Source of the DNA: Emiliania huxleyi CCMP1516
Lineage: Eukaryota > Haptophyta > Isochrysidales > Noelaerhabdaceae
DNA length: 49,730 nt
Assembly: GCF_000372725.1 (NCBI RefSeq)
Contig: NW_005200378.1
Location: 124,374-174,103 of the forward strand
Direction: 5' to 3'
Shown piece by piece: positions 21,229-31,038 of the stretch. Position 1 is the stretch's first letter; each line of letters begins with the position of its first letter. The notes beneath the pieces were generated by a model. The model saw nothing but the letters and a program-made list of their open reading frames with translations. It did no database searches and had not been told where the DNA came from. A program made the position numbers and the translations under genes.

Positions 21229-21705
21229 AGCATTGTTAATAGCAAAGGGGGGAAAAGGTACCCTCGACCCTCACGCCTGCAACCCTCGCGCGACAGCACA
21301 CCACTGCTCCGCACGAGACACCGTGTTGCAGGACCAACCCCAAAACGCGACAGCGCACACAAATAGGGAGGGTGGGTGGGGAAGCAAGACAGGCCGTGTG
21401 GGGTGTGGGTGTCACGAGGACAGACGTCCACGAAGACGGTGGACGGACGCAAACTCCTTATCCGATTCACACTCACGGCTGTCCTACTGGTGATATAGAA
21501 AGTCGGCCGTCCGCGAGCCCCCAGCTCGCCGACGGCGAGAGAGATGCCACGAGGGGTCGCGGTGGCGTCCATCGCCAGGCTCCCTAGCTCAACCGACGAC
21601 CCTCGTGCCTCGGGATCGACGGCCGATCGTCATGCCCCTCACCCCAGTACACCCCTGCTGAAGCGCCTCTTCCAGAGTGGTGTCTCCCTTGCACACAACG
21701 TCCTC

Positions 21706-21775
21706 GAGAGTCGGGGCGGGGGCAGCCCCGAGAAACTGGGCGGGGGCAGCCCCGAGAGTCGGGGCGGGGGCAAAG
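21706..21775. repeat. 25-bp tandem repeat, 3 copies
   Basis: The unit GGGCGGGGGCAGCCCCGAGA is repeated with small changes. 21229-21705 has no supported gene. Confidence 0.7.
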
Positions 21776-21948
21776 ATCGGCCCGCGCCCGGTCGGCAGCG
21801 CCGGGATTGCGAGCAGAGCGAACAGCATGAACGATGTTGATCGAGTTCACTCGTACCTACGAGCAGGGTTGCACAATACGAGCGAGACTGAGCTGTATAG
21901 TGTATTATACGTATTGTATTGTATTGTTGTATTAATACGTATTGTATT

Positions 21949-22489
21949 ATGGGTGGCGCGCGAGGCGGTCGAGGCAGGCGGGGCCGGCGGAGCGAGCGAG
22001 GCGGGCGAGTCGGTCGGGTCGACCGGGTCGACCGAGCCCGGCGCCCCCCCCCGCCCCCCCCGCACGCGGCCTCTGGGCGGTATGCGGCGCTGGCGGACCC
22101 GGAGGGTGCAGCACCGGAGGCGATGGAGCTCGACGAGGGCTGCGGCGGGCCGACGCTCTCCGGCGCCGGCTCGCCTCTCAAGGCATTCGGCGGGGGCTGC
22201 GCATGCTGCCCGGCTAGCGCCGACGCCTCGCCCGCCTGCGACCTCTGCCACGACGACGGCGCCGACAAGACGGCCGAGGAGGCTGCAGCGGCTGACGGCG
22301 GGCCTCCTGCTGAGGGCGCCGGCGGGGGGAGGGGGGGCAAGCGCCGCCGCCACAACAAACGCGGCGGAGCCGGCGGCGGCCGAGGCGGCGCGGGCGGTCT
22401 CCGCCAGGGCGGCGACGGAGGCGGCGGCGAGAGCGGCGGAGGCGGCGACGGCCGCAGCGACGGCGACGGCGACGGTGGCAGCGACGGCA

Positions 22490-22542
<53 letters not shown>

Positions 22543-22548
22543 AACTAG
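21949..22548 (+). CDS. Hypothetical Gly-rich protein with small Cys cluster
   Basis: ATG at 21949 follows an AT-rich stretch (21896-21948, TATTGTATTGTATTG) that is exceptional for this window and could be a core promoter. The frame runs 199 codons: Arg/Gly-rich start, a poly-Pro run, an acidic Ala-rich part, a Cys cluster (GGCACCPASADAS, then PACDLCHDDG), a basic stretch (GGKRRRHNKRGG, a possible nuclear signal) and a poly-Gly tail encoded by (GGC)n at 22497-22542. No family is recognised. Low complexity makes the call uncertain, but the Cys-rich core is not typical of shadow frames here. Confidence 0.4.
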
Positions 22549-22799
22549 GTACGGATTCTGACATCCGCTGGTTTTGTGTATTAAACGTATAATGTACTAT
22601 AAGTGTTGTGTTAATGGAGGGCGGGCGGGGGGGCGGGAAGGACCCAGCTTCGGCGGCGGAAGACCACGGAGCAAAACAGGTGCGTCACACAAAAACACAT
22701 CCCCGGACCCAGACGCACAAGCACAGACAGTCGAGAAGGGAGAGACAGCAACGACAGTCACAGAAGTCAGCGCTGGGTACCAGGAAGGAGAGAGAGAGA

Positions 22800-22950
22800 G
22801 ATTTTTAGCAATACCAAACAACTCTAACACTCACACGTCATTTGGGGCCTGGAGCCCTGTTCACGCGCGCGCGAGACGTGCAGACAGGGTTGCCAGGTGA
22901 GAGCGAATGGCGCGGTTCACGCCTCGCACAACAGAGAGAGAGATGCGCTC
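22800..22950 (-). mobile_element. 5'-truncated copy of a multicopy ORF, 3' end only
   Basis: Nearly identical to 27597-27748. On the minus strand it encodes the last residues of the ORF described at 27656-28000, followed by its 3' flank ending TTTGGTATTGCTAAAAATC. Confidence 0.7.
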
Positions 22951-22959
22951 TGTTGTTTG

Positions 22960-23041
22960 CCAGGAAGGAAGTCCACTGGACACCAGCGCGCGACGCGGAC
23001 GAACCGCTCAATATGGCCGGCAGCTCGTGCTGTCGGCGGGG
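22960..23041. repeat. 82-bp duplicated fragment, copy 2
   Basis: Matches 9981-10062. It sits directly between the truncated mobile copy and a leader-like block. Confidence 0.75.
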
Positions 23042-23099
23042 CCAAAGAAATACGTCTATTCACACCGGAACCGATTGCGGCGAGATCTCGATCAAAGAC

Positions 23100-23262
23100 C
23101 GTTGTGCGTGTACAGGTCGTGGGAGCAGTCGCTGCCGGAGCAGGTGACGAGCCCGTAGGATTCCTAAGCGGCGGCCAATCGCCAGCGAACGCCGGCCGCG
23201 GAGAGAGTGCTGGGCCCACCACGCGGTGCTGGTCCAGCGGCGGCCCGGTACGGGCAGAGGAG
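23100..23262. repeat. Fragment of the 8.1-8.9 kb pseudogene
   Basis: Matches 8637-8800, including GTCGTGGGAGCAGTCGCTGC and GGTCCAGCGGCGGCCCGGTA, with an internal difference around 23157 (GGATTCCTAAGCGGC). Confidence 0.75.
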
Positions 23263-23269
23263 CGGGGGC

Positions 23270-23370
23270 GGGGGCGGGGGCCAAAAGAAAATACGTCCCA
23301 TTCACACCGAATGCCGCGAGATCTCGATGAAAGACAGTCGCCGCAAGAACGACCGCCTCAATGGCGACAC
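23270..23370 (+). promoter_or_regulatory. Conserved leader block of third membrane-module gene
   Basis: Nearly identical to the reverse complement of 7194-7293. A shorter relative (CCAAAGAAATACGTCTATTC) precedes it at 23041-23095. Confidence 0.55.
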
Positions 23371-24282
23371 ATGATTGCCACGAGATTCCTCCGCGCCGCC
23401 GCTCTGCTGTTCGCTGCAGCGGCGCTGCTGTTGATCGGCCTCGGCCACCAATCTCCCGCGGGCACGCGCAAGGCCGAGGCCGAGATGCGGCCCGTCAAGT
23501 CGGCCGAGCTGCGCCGCCTCGTCGCCAGAATTGCAACGGCTGAACCGACGGGAGAGGCTGCCGCTGACGCGCTGGAGAAGGGCAGGGCGGCCGAGGAGGC
23601 GGCCGAGGAGGCGGGGGCTGCCGCCGCCGTGAAAAGGGCGCTCCAGGCCGACCTGTCGCCTGCTTCACCGCCGTCACCGCCGGCGCCGCCGCCGCTGCCT
23701 CCGTCTCCGCCCGCGTCTCCGTCTCCGCCTCCCACGCCGTCGCCGCCGCCGCTCCCGCCGTCGCCGCCGCCGCTCCCGCCGTCGCTGCCGCCGTCCAGGC
23801 TGCCTCCACTCGCGGCTCCGCCGCCGCCTCTCTTCGGCTTTCTGTCAAGCGCAGCCGATCGGACCAAGCCGACGCAGCCGATCAGTCTTGGCCCTCGCCG
23901 GCTGAATGAAGGCCCTCCGCCACCTCCGCCGCCTCCGCCGCCTCCGCCTTGTGATATCGTTGTCATCGTCGTCGTCATCGTCGTCGGCGTCGTCATTGTT
24001 CTGGCTTTCGTCGTCGCATTAGTGGCGATCGTGATTTGGGTACGCTGCCCTTCCTGGCTACCGTGCTGCCCGCAGCCTTGCCCCGTGTGCCCCCCGCCGT
24101 GCCCCAAGCCGTGCCCCCCCCCGTGCCCCCCCGACCCGTGCCCCCCCGACCCGTGCCCCCCCGACCCGTGCCCCCCCGACCCGTGCCCCCCCGAGCCGTA
24201 TGCCTCGATTACTGACATTCCCGAGCCGGGTCCCTCCAAGCCGTTTGACATGCCCGGATCGTCCTTGACCTTTGTCATCTAG
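23371..24282 (+). CDS. Minimal Pro-rich membrane protein of the MIATRF family, 303 aa
   Basis: Intronless. Order: shared hydrophobic N-terminus (MIATRFLRAAALL, signal peptide or anchor), Glu/Ala/Arg helical part (ELRRLVARIATAEPTGEAA), Pro-rich spacer (SPPAPPPLPPSPP), the block GFLSSAADRTKPTQPISLGP, poly-Pro, a long TM helix (VVIVVVIVVGVVIVLAFVVA), WVRCPSWLPCC, CPPDP repeats, and the tail GPSKPFDMPGSSLTFVI. The first 190 residues or so are almost identical to the tyrosinase gene at 7.2 kb, and the tail to the giant gene at 17.3 kb, so this member links the other two. I chose the ATG at 23371 because all three copies align from there; the upstream frame is also open. Function is unknown; a membrane-anchored structural or signalling role is inference. 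Confidence 0.75.
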   Translation: MIATRFLRAAALLFAAAALLLIGLGHQSPAGTRKAEAEMRPVKSAELRRLVARIATAEPTGEAAADALEKGRAAEEAAEEAGAAAAVKRALQADLSPASPPSPPAPPPLPPSPPASPSPPPTPSPPPLPPSPPPLPPSLPPSRLPPLAAPPPPLFGFLSSAADRTKPTQPISLGPRRLNEGPPPPPPPPPPPPCDIVVIVVVIVVGVVIVLAFVVALVAIVIWVRCPSWLPCCPQPCPVCPPPCPKPCPPPCPPDPCPPDPCPPDPCPPDPCPPEPYASITDIPEPGPSKPFDMPGSSLTFVI

Positions 24283-25416
24283 AAGGCATTGTCCGAGACC
24301 TCTTTCCCACTGTGCCTTAATCCCCCCGCCCCGCCCCGCGCCCCCCGCCGCGCCCCGCCGCACTCCTCTCTTGTCCGCCCTTTGCTTTTCCCTCCCTCGA
24401 TAGCGTCGTGCGGTGGGGGCTGCGGCTGGGGCGTGGGGCCCGCGCGCCGCGGCAACGTACGTGTGTGCTTTTCTGTGAACAGCGAAAGTGAGCCGGGGTT
24501 TCTGTGAGAACTAAAAAAGTAAATGGCCGCAAGGAGGGCGAGCTTGTTTGTGTCTGTGTGTCGCTCACGTGCGCGTGTGCCGTCATCATCTGTCCGGCGT
24601 CCACCCATACCGCGTTGGTGTCCAGTCCGAGCACGAGTATATGGGACAAAAGCGTCGAAAATGTCCCAAAAAATCTGTGGTCCACCGAGTGTGCCGAACC
24701 AACTGGAGCGAGTAGGCTCGACGCCGCGCTTGCTGTGGAGCTGCAACAAACTCGCCGCCGAGCGTGCCACCGAAGGCGTCCCGGCGGAGGTGATGGAGTT
24801 TGAGACCTGAGGCTGCGGAGGTGACGCCTGAGGTACCGGCCCGTGCACAGCGACTCAGCAGGCGACCGCCACGGGCTCAGACGAGACCTGTCGACGCGTT
24901 CCGGCTCAGCTTCACCGTGGCACGGATCCGTGGTCATCGGGCGTCTGTCGACGTCAGGACCACCCATACAGCTCGCGGGTTTGAGGTCGCAAGAGCCAAG
25001 ATGGTGGCGTTTGGACATCCCAACCATCACACAAGACAGCCTGTAGGTGATGGCGGGACGGCGCAGTGTTTGTGGCACTCGGCAGTAGGCACCCGCGGCA
25101 CGGCCCCGCTGTCGGCTCTCGCGGGCTGCGGAACCGGCCCCAGAAGGGGACGGTCCGGGCGAGTGTGGCAGCTCCTGCGCTAGTATGGGCACCCTCTATC
25201 ACAACACTACTGATCCTGGTCATTAGAGCTGCCAGGGATAGCGTCAGGAGCCGGTAGGAGTCAAAACCCCTCATATTTGAGACATCGTGTCCCATATACT
25301 CGTGCAACAAGCCTGTTCTTCACCTTTCTACCTACCTACCTACCTAGGGGCAGGGGGAGTCTCACACCCTCTCTATCTCTCCCTGAGTCTCTCTCGCACA
25401 CTTGCAAGAGCGCATA

Positions 25417-26757
25417 TCAACAATTCTGCGCTGCATTGCCAGTGGTACCGCCGGGCGCTTGCTCTGCCTTCGGAGGCTTTACGCTTCCTTGGCCGTGAGG
25501 AGAAGCCACCTTGAGGGCGACGCAGGCAGCAAGGCATAGGCAAGCGACGGCGGCGGCGGACGCTCCGGCGGCGACGGAGATCACGAAGGAGGCACTGTCA
25601 TCGCCTCCGTCGAGGATGGCCGGGGGTGCGCTAGGCGGGTGCGGCGGCGGGTGCGGCGGCGGCGACGGCGGCGGCGGAGAGGATGCCGAGGGAGCAGGCA
25701 CGGACGAGTAGGGGAGCAGGAGCTTAGCGCCCGTCACCCACTCGCCACCCCGCTCAAGCGGGTAGGTGATTGCGCAACCCTTGTCGTCATAGTCGCGTCT
25801 GCCGCTGACGAGGATACCAACCATTTCGCGCCTCTCAATGTCGAAGACGCCCGACCCGGACGAGCCGACGAAAGTGTCCAGATTCGTCGCGAAGCGGAAG
25901 GCGTCCGTCCCCGACTGCATCACCTCGTTGACCTGTGCGTCACCGGCGTACTTGCGCGGGAGGTCGTCCGGGTGGCCGATGCACATGACGGGGGTCCCGA
26001 TCGTGACCTCAGTGCTTGCGACGCGGACGGGTGAGGCGACCGAGTCGGGGACGCTCCGGTCCAGCCGTACCACGGCCCAGTCCTTCCCCCCCGTCGACTC
26101 TGAGATCTCGACAGAGGCGCACGAGTAGCGGAGGTCGGCAGCAAAGCGAGTGCCAAAGACCATCGCGTCACTGGTCGCGCCAAAGACAAATGCGAGCCTG
26201 CCGCAAAGGTGAGGCTTGATGCAGTGCCCTGCGGTGGCCACCTTGTTTGGAGCGATCAGCGTGGCGGCGCAATGGCCCGGCGTGGGCTGGCCGCTGAAGC
26301 GCAACGGCGTGCCGTCGCAGTCGCCGTGCTTGTCGTGGAGACTTTGTTCGTACTGGAAGACGCCCTGGCTGTCAAACACTCGATTCCCCTGTGTGTCGTA
26401 GATCATTGCGACGGCATCGCCGATCAGAGTCCACTCTGGTGGCATTGCACTGTGCTCCTGTCGTGAGTCGGAGCCGTAGATCGCCTTGTTGGCGATGTTT
26501 CCCGTCGAGTCGACGGGCGTCGTGTCGACATCCGGAATCGGAAGCGCGGGCTGCGACAGCAGCAGGAGCGACGGTGGCGGTGGCGACGGCGACGGTGGCC
26601 GCGGCGGCGGCGGAAGTGGCAGCGGCGATTTCGGCGCCGAGTGGAACGCGAATAGACTTGTCGACGACATCCCTGCGACTCGGCCAGAGATCCGCGTGCC
26701 ACCAAACGTCGAAGGCCAAGCAGCCCTTTGGAGTCCTTGTGCGAGACGCGCTCGCAC
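25417..26757 (-). CDS. Trypsin-like (S1) serine protease with C-terminal membrane helix
   Basis: A single frame of up to 446 residues; the start may be the internal Met of MSSTSLFAFHSAPKS (26670), since residues before it look like shadow sequence. A Pro/Ser linker precedes the catalytic domain. The triad is visible as His in VATAGHC, Asp in KDWAVVRLD and Ser in FVGSSGSGVF. Cysteines flank the usual positions. After the domain come SPPPPSPPPHPPPH and a hydrophobic helix (SFVISVAAGASAAAVACLCL), so the enzyme would be tethered to a membrane. No signal peptide is seen, so an upstream exon is likely missing. A paralogue lies at 39492-40748 and a fragment of this 3' end at 17822. 24283-25364 upstream on the map has no supported gene. 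Confidence 0.75.
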   Translation of the reverse strand: MRARLAQGLQRAAWPSTFGGTRISGRVAGMSSTSLFAFHSAPKSPLPLPPPPRPPSPSPPPPSLLLLSQPALPIPDVDTTPVDSTGNIANKAIYGSDSRQEHSAMPPEWTLIGDAVAMIYDTQGNRVFDSQGVFQYEQSLHDKHGDCDGTPLRFSGQPTPGHCAATLIAPNKVATAGHCIKPHLCGRLAFVFGATSDAMVFGTRFAADLRYSCASVEISESTGGKDWAVVRLDRSVPDSVASPVRVASTEVTIGTPVMCIGHPDDLPRKYAGDAQVNEVMQSGTDAFRFATNLDTFVGSSGSGVFDIERREMVGILVSGRRDYDDKGCAITYPLERGGEWVTGAKLLLPYSSVPAPSASSPPPPSPPPHPPPHPPSAPPAILDGGDDSASFVISVAAGASAAAVACLCLAACVALKVASPHGQGSVKPPKAEQAPGGTTGNAAQNC

Positions 26758-27077
26758 CCTCCAGCATTTCCGGCATAAAAAATTCCGCGGGTGGGCACAC
26801 AGCCAGGAACCCGGGACCGCCGCGCAGCGGCGCAGAGCGCGCAGCGCGCGGTCGACACCGAGTTTGAAAGATCTGTTTCTCTACGTCTCTCTTCACAGGA
26901 AAATCCTGTGAAGAAAAGCGGAGAAAAAAAGAAACCTTTTCTGCCTCGGCCTTAGCCGTCGGTACTCCGAAAGCGTGCTATCCAAGTAGCACGCAGCCGG
27001 GTCCCGAAGGTGTCCCATCCCAAATTCGTGCCGTCGACAGACCAGATTTCGCAGAGATATTTCTTTCTCTCCCAGAT

Positions 27078-27110
27078 TCGAGATTTTTAGCAATACCAAA
27101 CAAGTTGTTT
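27078..27110 (-). repeat. Isolated 3'-end motif of the multicopy ORF
   Basis: GAGATTTTTAGCAATACCAAAC is present without the adjoining coding part. It also occurs at 22796, 27592 and, cut short, at about 34047. 26760-27590 otherwise has no supported gene. Confidence 0.6.
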
Positions 27111-27655
27111 GTCAGATTCGTGGTCCCTTCGTCCCTTGGAGAGTTTTGGAGGGGGGGTTTTTTAGGTTGTTTTTTTGTTTTTGTTCCCTTGTTGGTCGAC
27201 TACACCCACCCGCCTTTGGGAGACAGAGATTTGTTTGTTTGTTGCGCCTTTGGACGGTAGCCCGACACAATACATTTCTCATTTGTCTGTCTTTTTGGAT
27301 TTTTGGTTCGTCTGGGTAAGGGTTTTGCAAGAAACCTCCTCACCACTGCGAACGAACACTGTCTTGCTCGTAGGAGCCGTTCATCCTTTGTTTGTCCGAG
27401 CAAACGCGCGCCCGATCACCCCGTTGAGCACGTGTGCCGGGTATCCGAGCGCCATGAACTCCCTGAGTTTGCTCGTCACGCTGAGCGCGAACCCCTCGTC
27501 ATCGCTCGCCATAGCACTCACCTTGAGCAGGCATCCAACGAACACAACTATTCCCTCTCTCTCTCTGTTGTTTTGTTGTCTCTTTCATCTTCGAGATTTT
27601 TAGCAATACCAAACAACTCTAACACTCACACGTCATTTGGGGCCTGGAGCCCTGT

Positions 27656-28000
27656 TCACGCGCGCGCGAGACGTGCAGACAGGGTTGCCAGGTGAGAGCG
27701 AATGGCGCGGTTCACGCCTCGCACAACAGAGAGAGAGATGCGCTCTGCATGGTGGGACATAAAAGAAAGCGAGTACTTGGGCGAGTAGGCCGTGCGGTCG
27801 ACGCTGCCGCGCGCGACCTTGCGCGCGAGGCGGCGCAGCTTGAGAACGGCGGTGGGCGAGAAGCCGCCGCCGAATGTCTCGTGGAGCAGCAGGTTGAAGT
27901 TGTTGCGCTTGACAAAGATCGCGTCGTGGTAGAAACCGCGATGCGCCTTGACGTAGCCGTGGCCGTTCTTGTGGTCGAAGGGTTGGCCGGGCTGCCCGCG
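27656..28000 (-). mobile_element. 5'-truncated multicopy ORF, possible mobile element
   Basis: A frame without an ATG at its 5' edge encodes HRGFYHDAIFVKRNNFNLLL, HETFGGGFSPTAVLKLRRLA, then SVDRTAYSPKYSLSFMSHHA and ends at a stop at 27656. The composition is clearly protein-like. Its 3' end with the flank TTTGGTATTGCTAAAAATC recurs at 22800-22950 and partly at 34322-34380, so copies share the 3' end and differ in how much 5' sequence remains. That is the pattern of retroposition. No reverse transcriptase or integrase motif is visible in the part that remains, so the family is not assigned. Confidence 0.55.
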
Positions 28001-28233
28001 CGCCTTTTGTTTTGTTCATCTTCGCGCATGTGAAGCTATCCCAGCGATGGTAGCGCCACACCCGAGGGTCTCTCTCGCAGCCCTCATTGACGTTCTTGAG
28101 TCTCGTCCGGAAACCTCCGTTCGCGTCGAGCTCGAGAGCCGTCTCTAAAAAATGAAAAAAAATAAGACTCTAAAAAATGAGCGTTTTCGGCTGCCTCCAG
28201 CTACACGGCACGCTACGTTCCCATCACCCAATA

Positions 28234-28652
28234 ATGGTGCGAGCCGGCGCGGCACGGCGCGAGATCCGCCAGGCCAAGCGGGCGATCGCGCGCGCCGAGA
28301 GCGGCAAGAAGAAGGGCAAGCGCATCGCCAAGGCCGACGTGCCACGGCGGACCGCCAAGCGCGGCGCGACCGGACTGCGTGCGCCGCCGCTCCCTGAGAA
28401 GCAGGCGGCGGCCAAGAAGCGGCCAGAGGCGGAGCCGGAGCCCGTCGACGAGATGGAGCCGCGCTTCACGGACGCTGAGAAGAAGCTGCGCGCCTTGGAG
28501 AAGAAGCTGCGGGCCGTCAAGGCGATCCGGGCGCTCGTCGCTCGCGGCGTCGAGACTGACGCGCAGCAGCAGTCGAAGCTGCGCTCGGAGAAGGCGCTGC
28601 TCGCGCAGCTGGAGTCGATACGGGCGGAGGTGCAGGCAGAGGAGGCGGCGGA

Positions 28653-28697
<45 letters not shown>

Positions 28698-29052
28698 TGA
28701 CGACGACGAGATGGTCGTGATGACGGCTGCGCTGGCGAGCACGCTCAACCAGCGAGGTGCTCCGTCCGGGAAAGGGCCTTCTAGCGGCGCTGAGGCCGCG
28801 AGAGGTGCCGCCGCGGCGGCGGCCGCAGAGGAAGAGGAGCCGCCGGATGCGCCCGGCGCTACGGGGGACGACGAGGACATGAGTGGTTTGAGCAAGCTCG
28901 AGCAGCGGCGGCGGCTAAAGAAGCGAAAGCACCTCGACAAGGTTCGTGCGAGGCAGGAGTCGCTGCTGCAGAGGGAGGCGCGAGACTCGGAGGCTCGAGC
29001 AGCGCGTATCGCGCTCGCCGCCGCGCCGGCCGCCAAGCGCGGTCGGTCTTAA
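28234..29052 (+). CDS. Basic coiled-coil protein, weakly PYM-like
   Basis: The ATG at 28234 opens 272 codons (an in-frame ATG at 28177 would add 19). Residues 1-60 are Lys/Arg-rich (SGKKKGKRIAKADVPRRTAK), suggesting nuclear or RNA association. Residues about 85-135 form a charged helix (EKKLRALEKKLRAVKAIRAL ... QQQSKLRSEKALLAQLESI). Its pattern resembles the C-terminal helix of PYM, the ribosome-associated exon-junction-complex disassembly factor, but the Mago-binding N-terminus of PYM is absent. A poly-Gly run (about 15, from (GGC)n) and DDDDE follow, then Ala-rich sequence and a basic C-terminus (RRRLKKRKHLDKVRARQESL). Intronless. Real gene likely; function uncertain. Confidence 0.65.
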
Positions 29053-29146
29053 ACCCTCGATTGCGGGCTGGCCGGAGGGCTCTGGTGCGCCCCACTCCGT
29101 CTTATGTCTATGTGTCTACCCCACTCTATTCGCTCGCTGAATTGTT

Positions 29147-29275
29147 TTACTGTTGACACCACTTCGCCACCTCCGGCACGTACTTGTACACGCGCCAGTC
29201 CGGGCCGAGACAGAGAGACTCCCCGCCCGCGCCGACGTGGCACGTGCGCGGCTGCGGGACGAAACCTCGCGAAAC
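29147..29275 (-). CDS. Possible 3'-terminal exon, unknown product
   Basis: On the minus strand a likely acceptor (TTCGCGAG|GTTTCG) is followed by FVPQPRTCHVGAGGESLCLG and PDWRVYKYVPEVAKWCQQ before a TAA. The residue mix is protein-like and unlike the neighbouring shadow frames. No matching upstream exon was found. 29276-29670 holds nothing else supported. Confidence 0.3.
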   Translation of the reverse strand, partial: VSRGFVPQPRTCHVGAGGESLCLGPDWRVYKYVPEVAKWCQQ

Positions 29276-29670
29276 TCTCGGCCGGTGGGGTGTCGTTGAG
29301 GGCTCGAGTGCGTCGTCTGTCTCGCTGACGGTCACTCTATGGACCGTCGCTCTGACGCAGCATGTGTGACACCTGTGTGGCACTTGGTGTGGCTATGGCG
29401 CTGTCGCGGGGACGTCCCCGGCATCCGTCCGCTGACCCCTACGAACATTGACGCAGGAGGACTGCTGACAGAGGAGCGACGCCGAAGGGTCTCGATTTTC
29501 GGTCGGGGCATCGTAAAAGAACTTTGCCGAGCAAAGCACCCCACACACAGACCTACGTAGGCAGTACGCGCGAATTCTGGCCGATAAGAACTCATCGCAC
29601 GCCAGCGCAACGTGGATCAACATTCAACCCGTGTTGCGATTGGGCTTTGGGCACACCCCACGTCACAGTA

Positions 29671-31038
29671 ATGTCGCTTGCGAGATTTGCCTTCGCTGTC
29701 CTCATCGCGCCAACGGGTGCGCTAGTGGTCAAGCCAGATCGGTCAGTGAGAGCAGAAGGCACACGTGCTCTAGCCACTCGAGCCTTCGCCGCAGCAGCCG
29801 CGGCAGTGATCGCAGCACGATCTGTCGACGCAAAACCACCGCCAGCCGCGTTCTCGGTTGTGGTGGAGACCGAGCAGCGATCGTTGAGCAGCACGCTGTT
29901 GGCCAAGCAGACGTCTGACTGGACTGCGGCGGACTTCGATTGGGTCAGCATCACCAAGAACATTGGCCAGCCGCCAGCTCCGCCGCCACCGCCGCCGCCG
30001 CCGCCACCTCCGGTGGATCCAAAGGCTGAGGCTGCCGAAAAGAAGGCGGCCGTCGCCTCGGCGGACCGGGCTCGCGCGGAGAAGAGGCTGGCGGACGACA
30101 CGGCTCGAGCGGAGAAGAGGCTGGCGGACGACAAGGCTCGAGCGGAGAAGACTCTGCTGGACAACAAGGCGAGGGCCGAGAAGGAGGCGGCCAGGCAGCA
30201 GGCGGCCGAGAGGAGGGCCAAGACGAGCAACGGCGCCCGCGCCTCCAAAGGCGGGGCTCGGGCCCCGGCTCCGGCGCCCCCGCCCCCACCTGCCCCACCG
30301 CCTCCGATCACCGACTGGACTGGCCCCAACTTTGACTGGAGCCAGCTCGGCGGCGGCTCGACGCGGGCGCCGAAAGCCGCAAAGCCAGCGGCAGAGGCCG
30401 AGGGTGAGGAGAAGGCCAAGGCTGCGGCAAAGAAGGAGGAGGAGAAGGCCAGGGTGGCGAAGAAGAAGCAGGAGGAGGCTGAAAAGGCGCCGCGGACTCC
30501 CTCGCTGCACAAAAAGCGGCCCCGCCCCCAACCTCCAATGCGCTGGCAGCACGCCACCACCGCCTGAGCAAGAGCCATAGTGCCTCTGCCGCAGGCAGCT
30601 AAGGACGCGGCCGCGAAGGAGAAGGCAGCGACAGAGAGGGCAGCCAAGGCGGGCGCAGCGTCGGGACGGCCGGGGAGAGGATTAGAGGTGGAGGGTTGCT
30701 CACAGAGCGTGAGGCGCATTTGCTTTAGGCAGAGACGGACAAGGCGGCCAAGGAGTCGGCAGCAAGGGAGGCAGCAGAAACTAAGGCTGTCCGGGAAACG
30801 GCGTCGGCTCAGGTAGCTCTAAACACAGCTAAGTAGGCTGCCGGCGCGTGCACCAATGAACGGCTAATGCCATAAAACCCTCCCGCAATAGGCCAAGGAA
30901 GAAGCGGCGGCGAAGGCCGCGGCGGCGAAGCAGGAGGCGGCGGCCAAAGCCAAGGAGAAGGCTGCGGCCAAGGCGGCGGCTGCCGAGAAGGAGAAGGCGG
31001 AGTCCCAGGAGAAGCTTCGCGCTGCGGGGCGACTGTGA
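29671..31038 (+). CDS. Coiled-coil precursor with probable plastid/thylakoid targeting
   Basis: Exons 29671-30486, 30595-30648, 30729-30812 and 30892-31038 all join in phase 0 (366 aa). The first two introns are inferred as GC-AG (AAG|GCGCCG, AAG|GCGGGC) and the third is GT-AG. The N-terminus has an ER-type signal (MSLARFAFAVLIAPTGAL), then an Arg/Ala region with a second hydrophobic stretch ending VDA, as in bipartite or tripartite targeting to a secondary plastid and its thylakoid lumen (inference). Two related motifs follow, SDWTAADFDW and TDWTGPNFDW, separated by poly-Pro and repeated RAEKRLADD units. The rest is a long Ala/Lys/Glu helix (TolA-like composition) ending QEKLRAAGRL. No enzymatic domain is recognised. 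Confidence 0.7.

Noticed and set aside
24317..25192. 291-codon minus-strand frame between the third family member and the protease
   Set aside because: Composition is shadow-like and no domain or splice logic is visible. A short stretch (SSWFGTLGGPQIFWDIF) is protein-like but too small to call.
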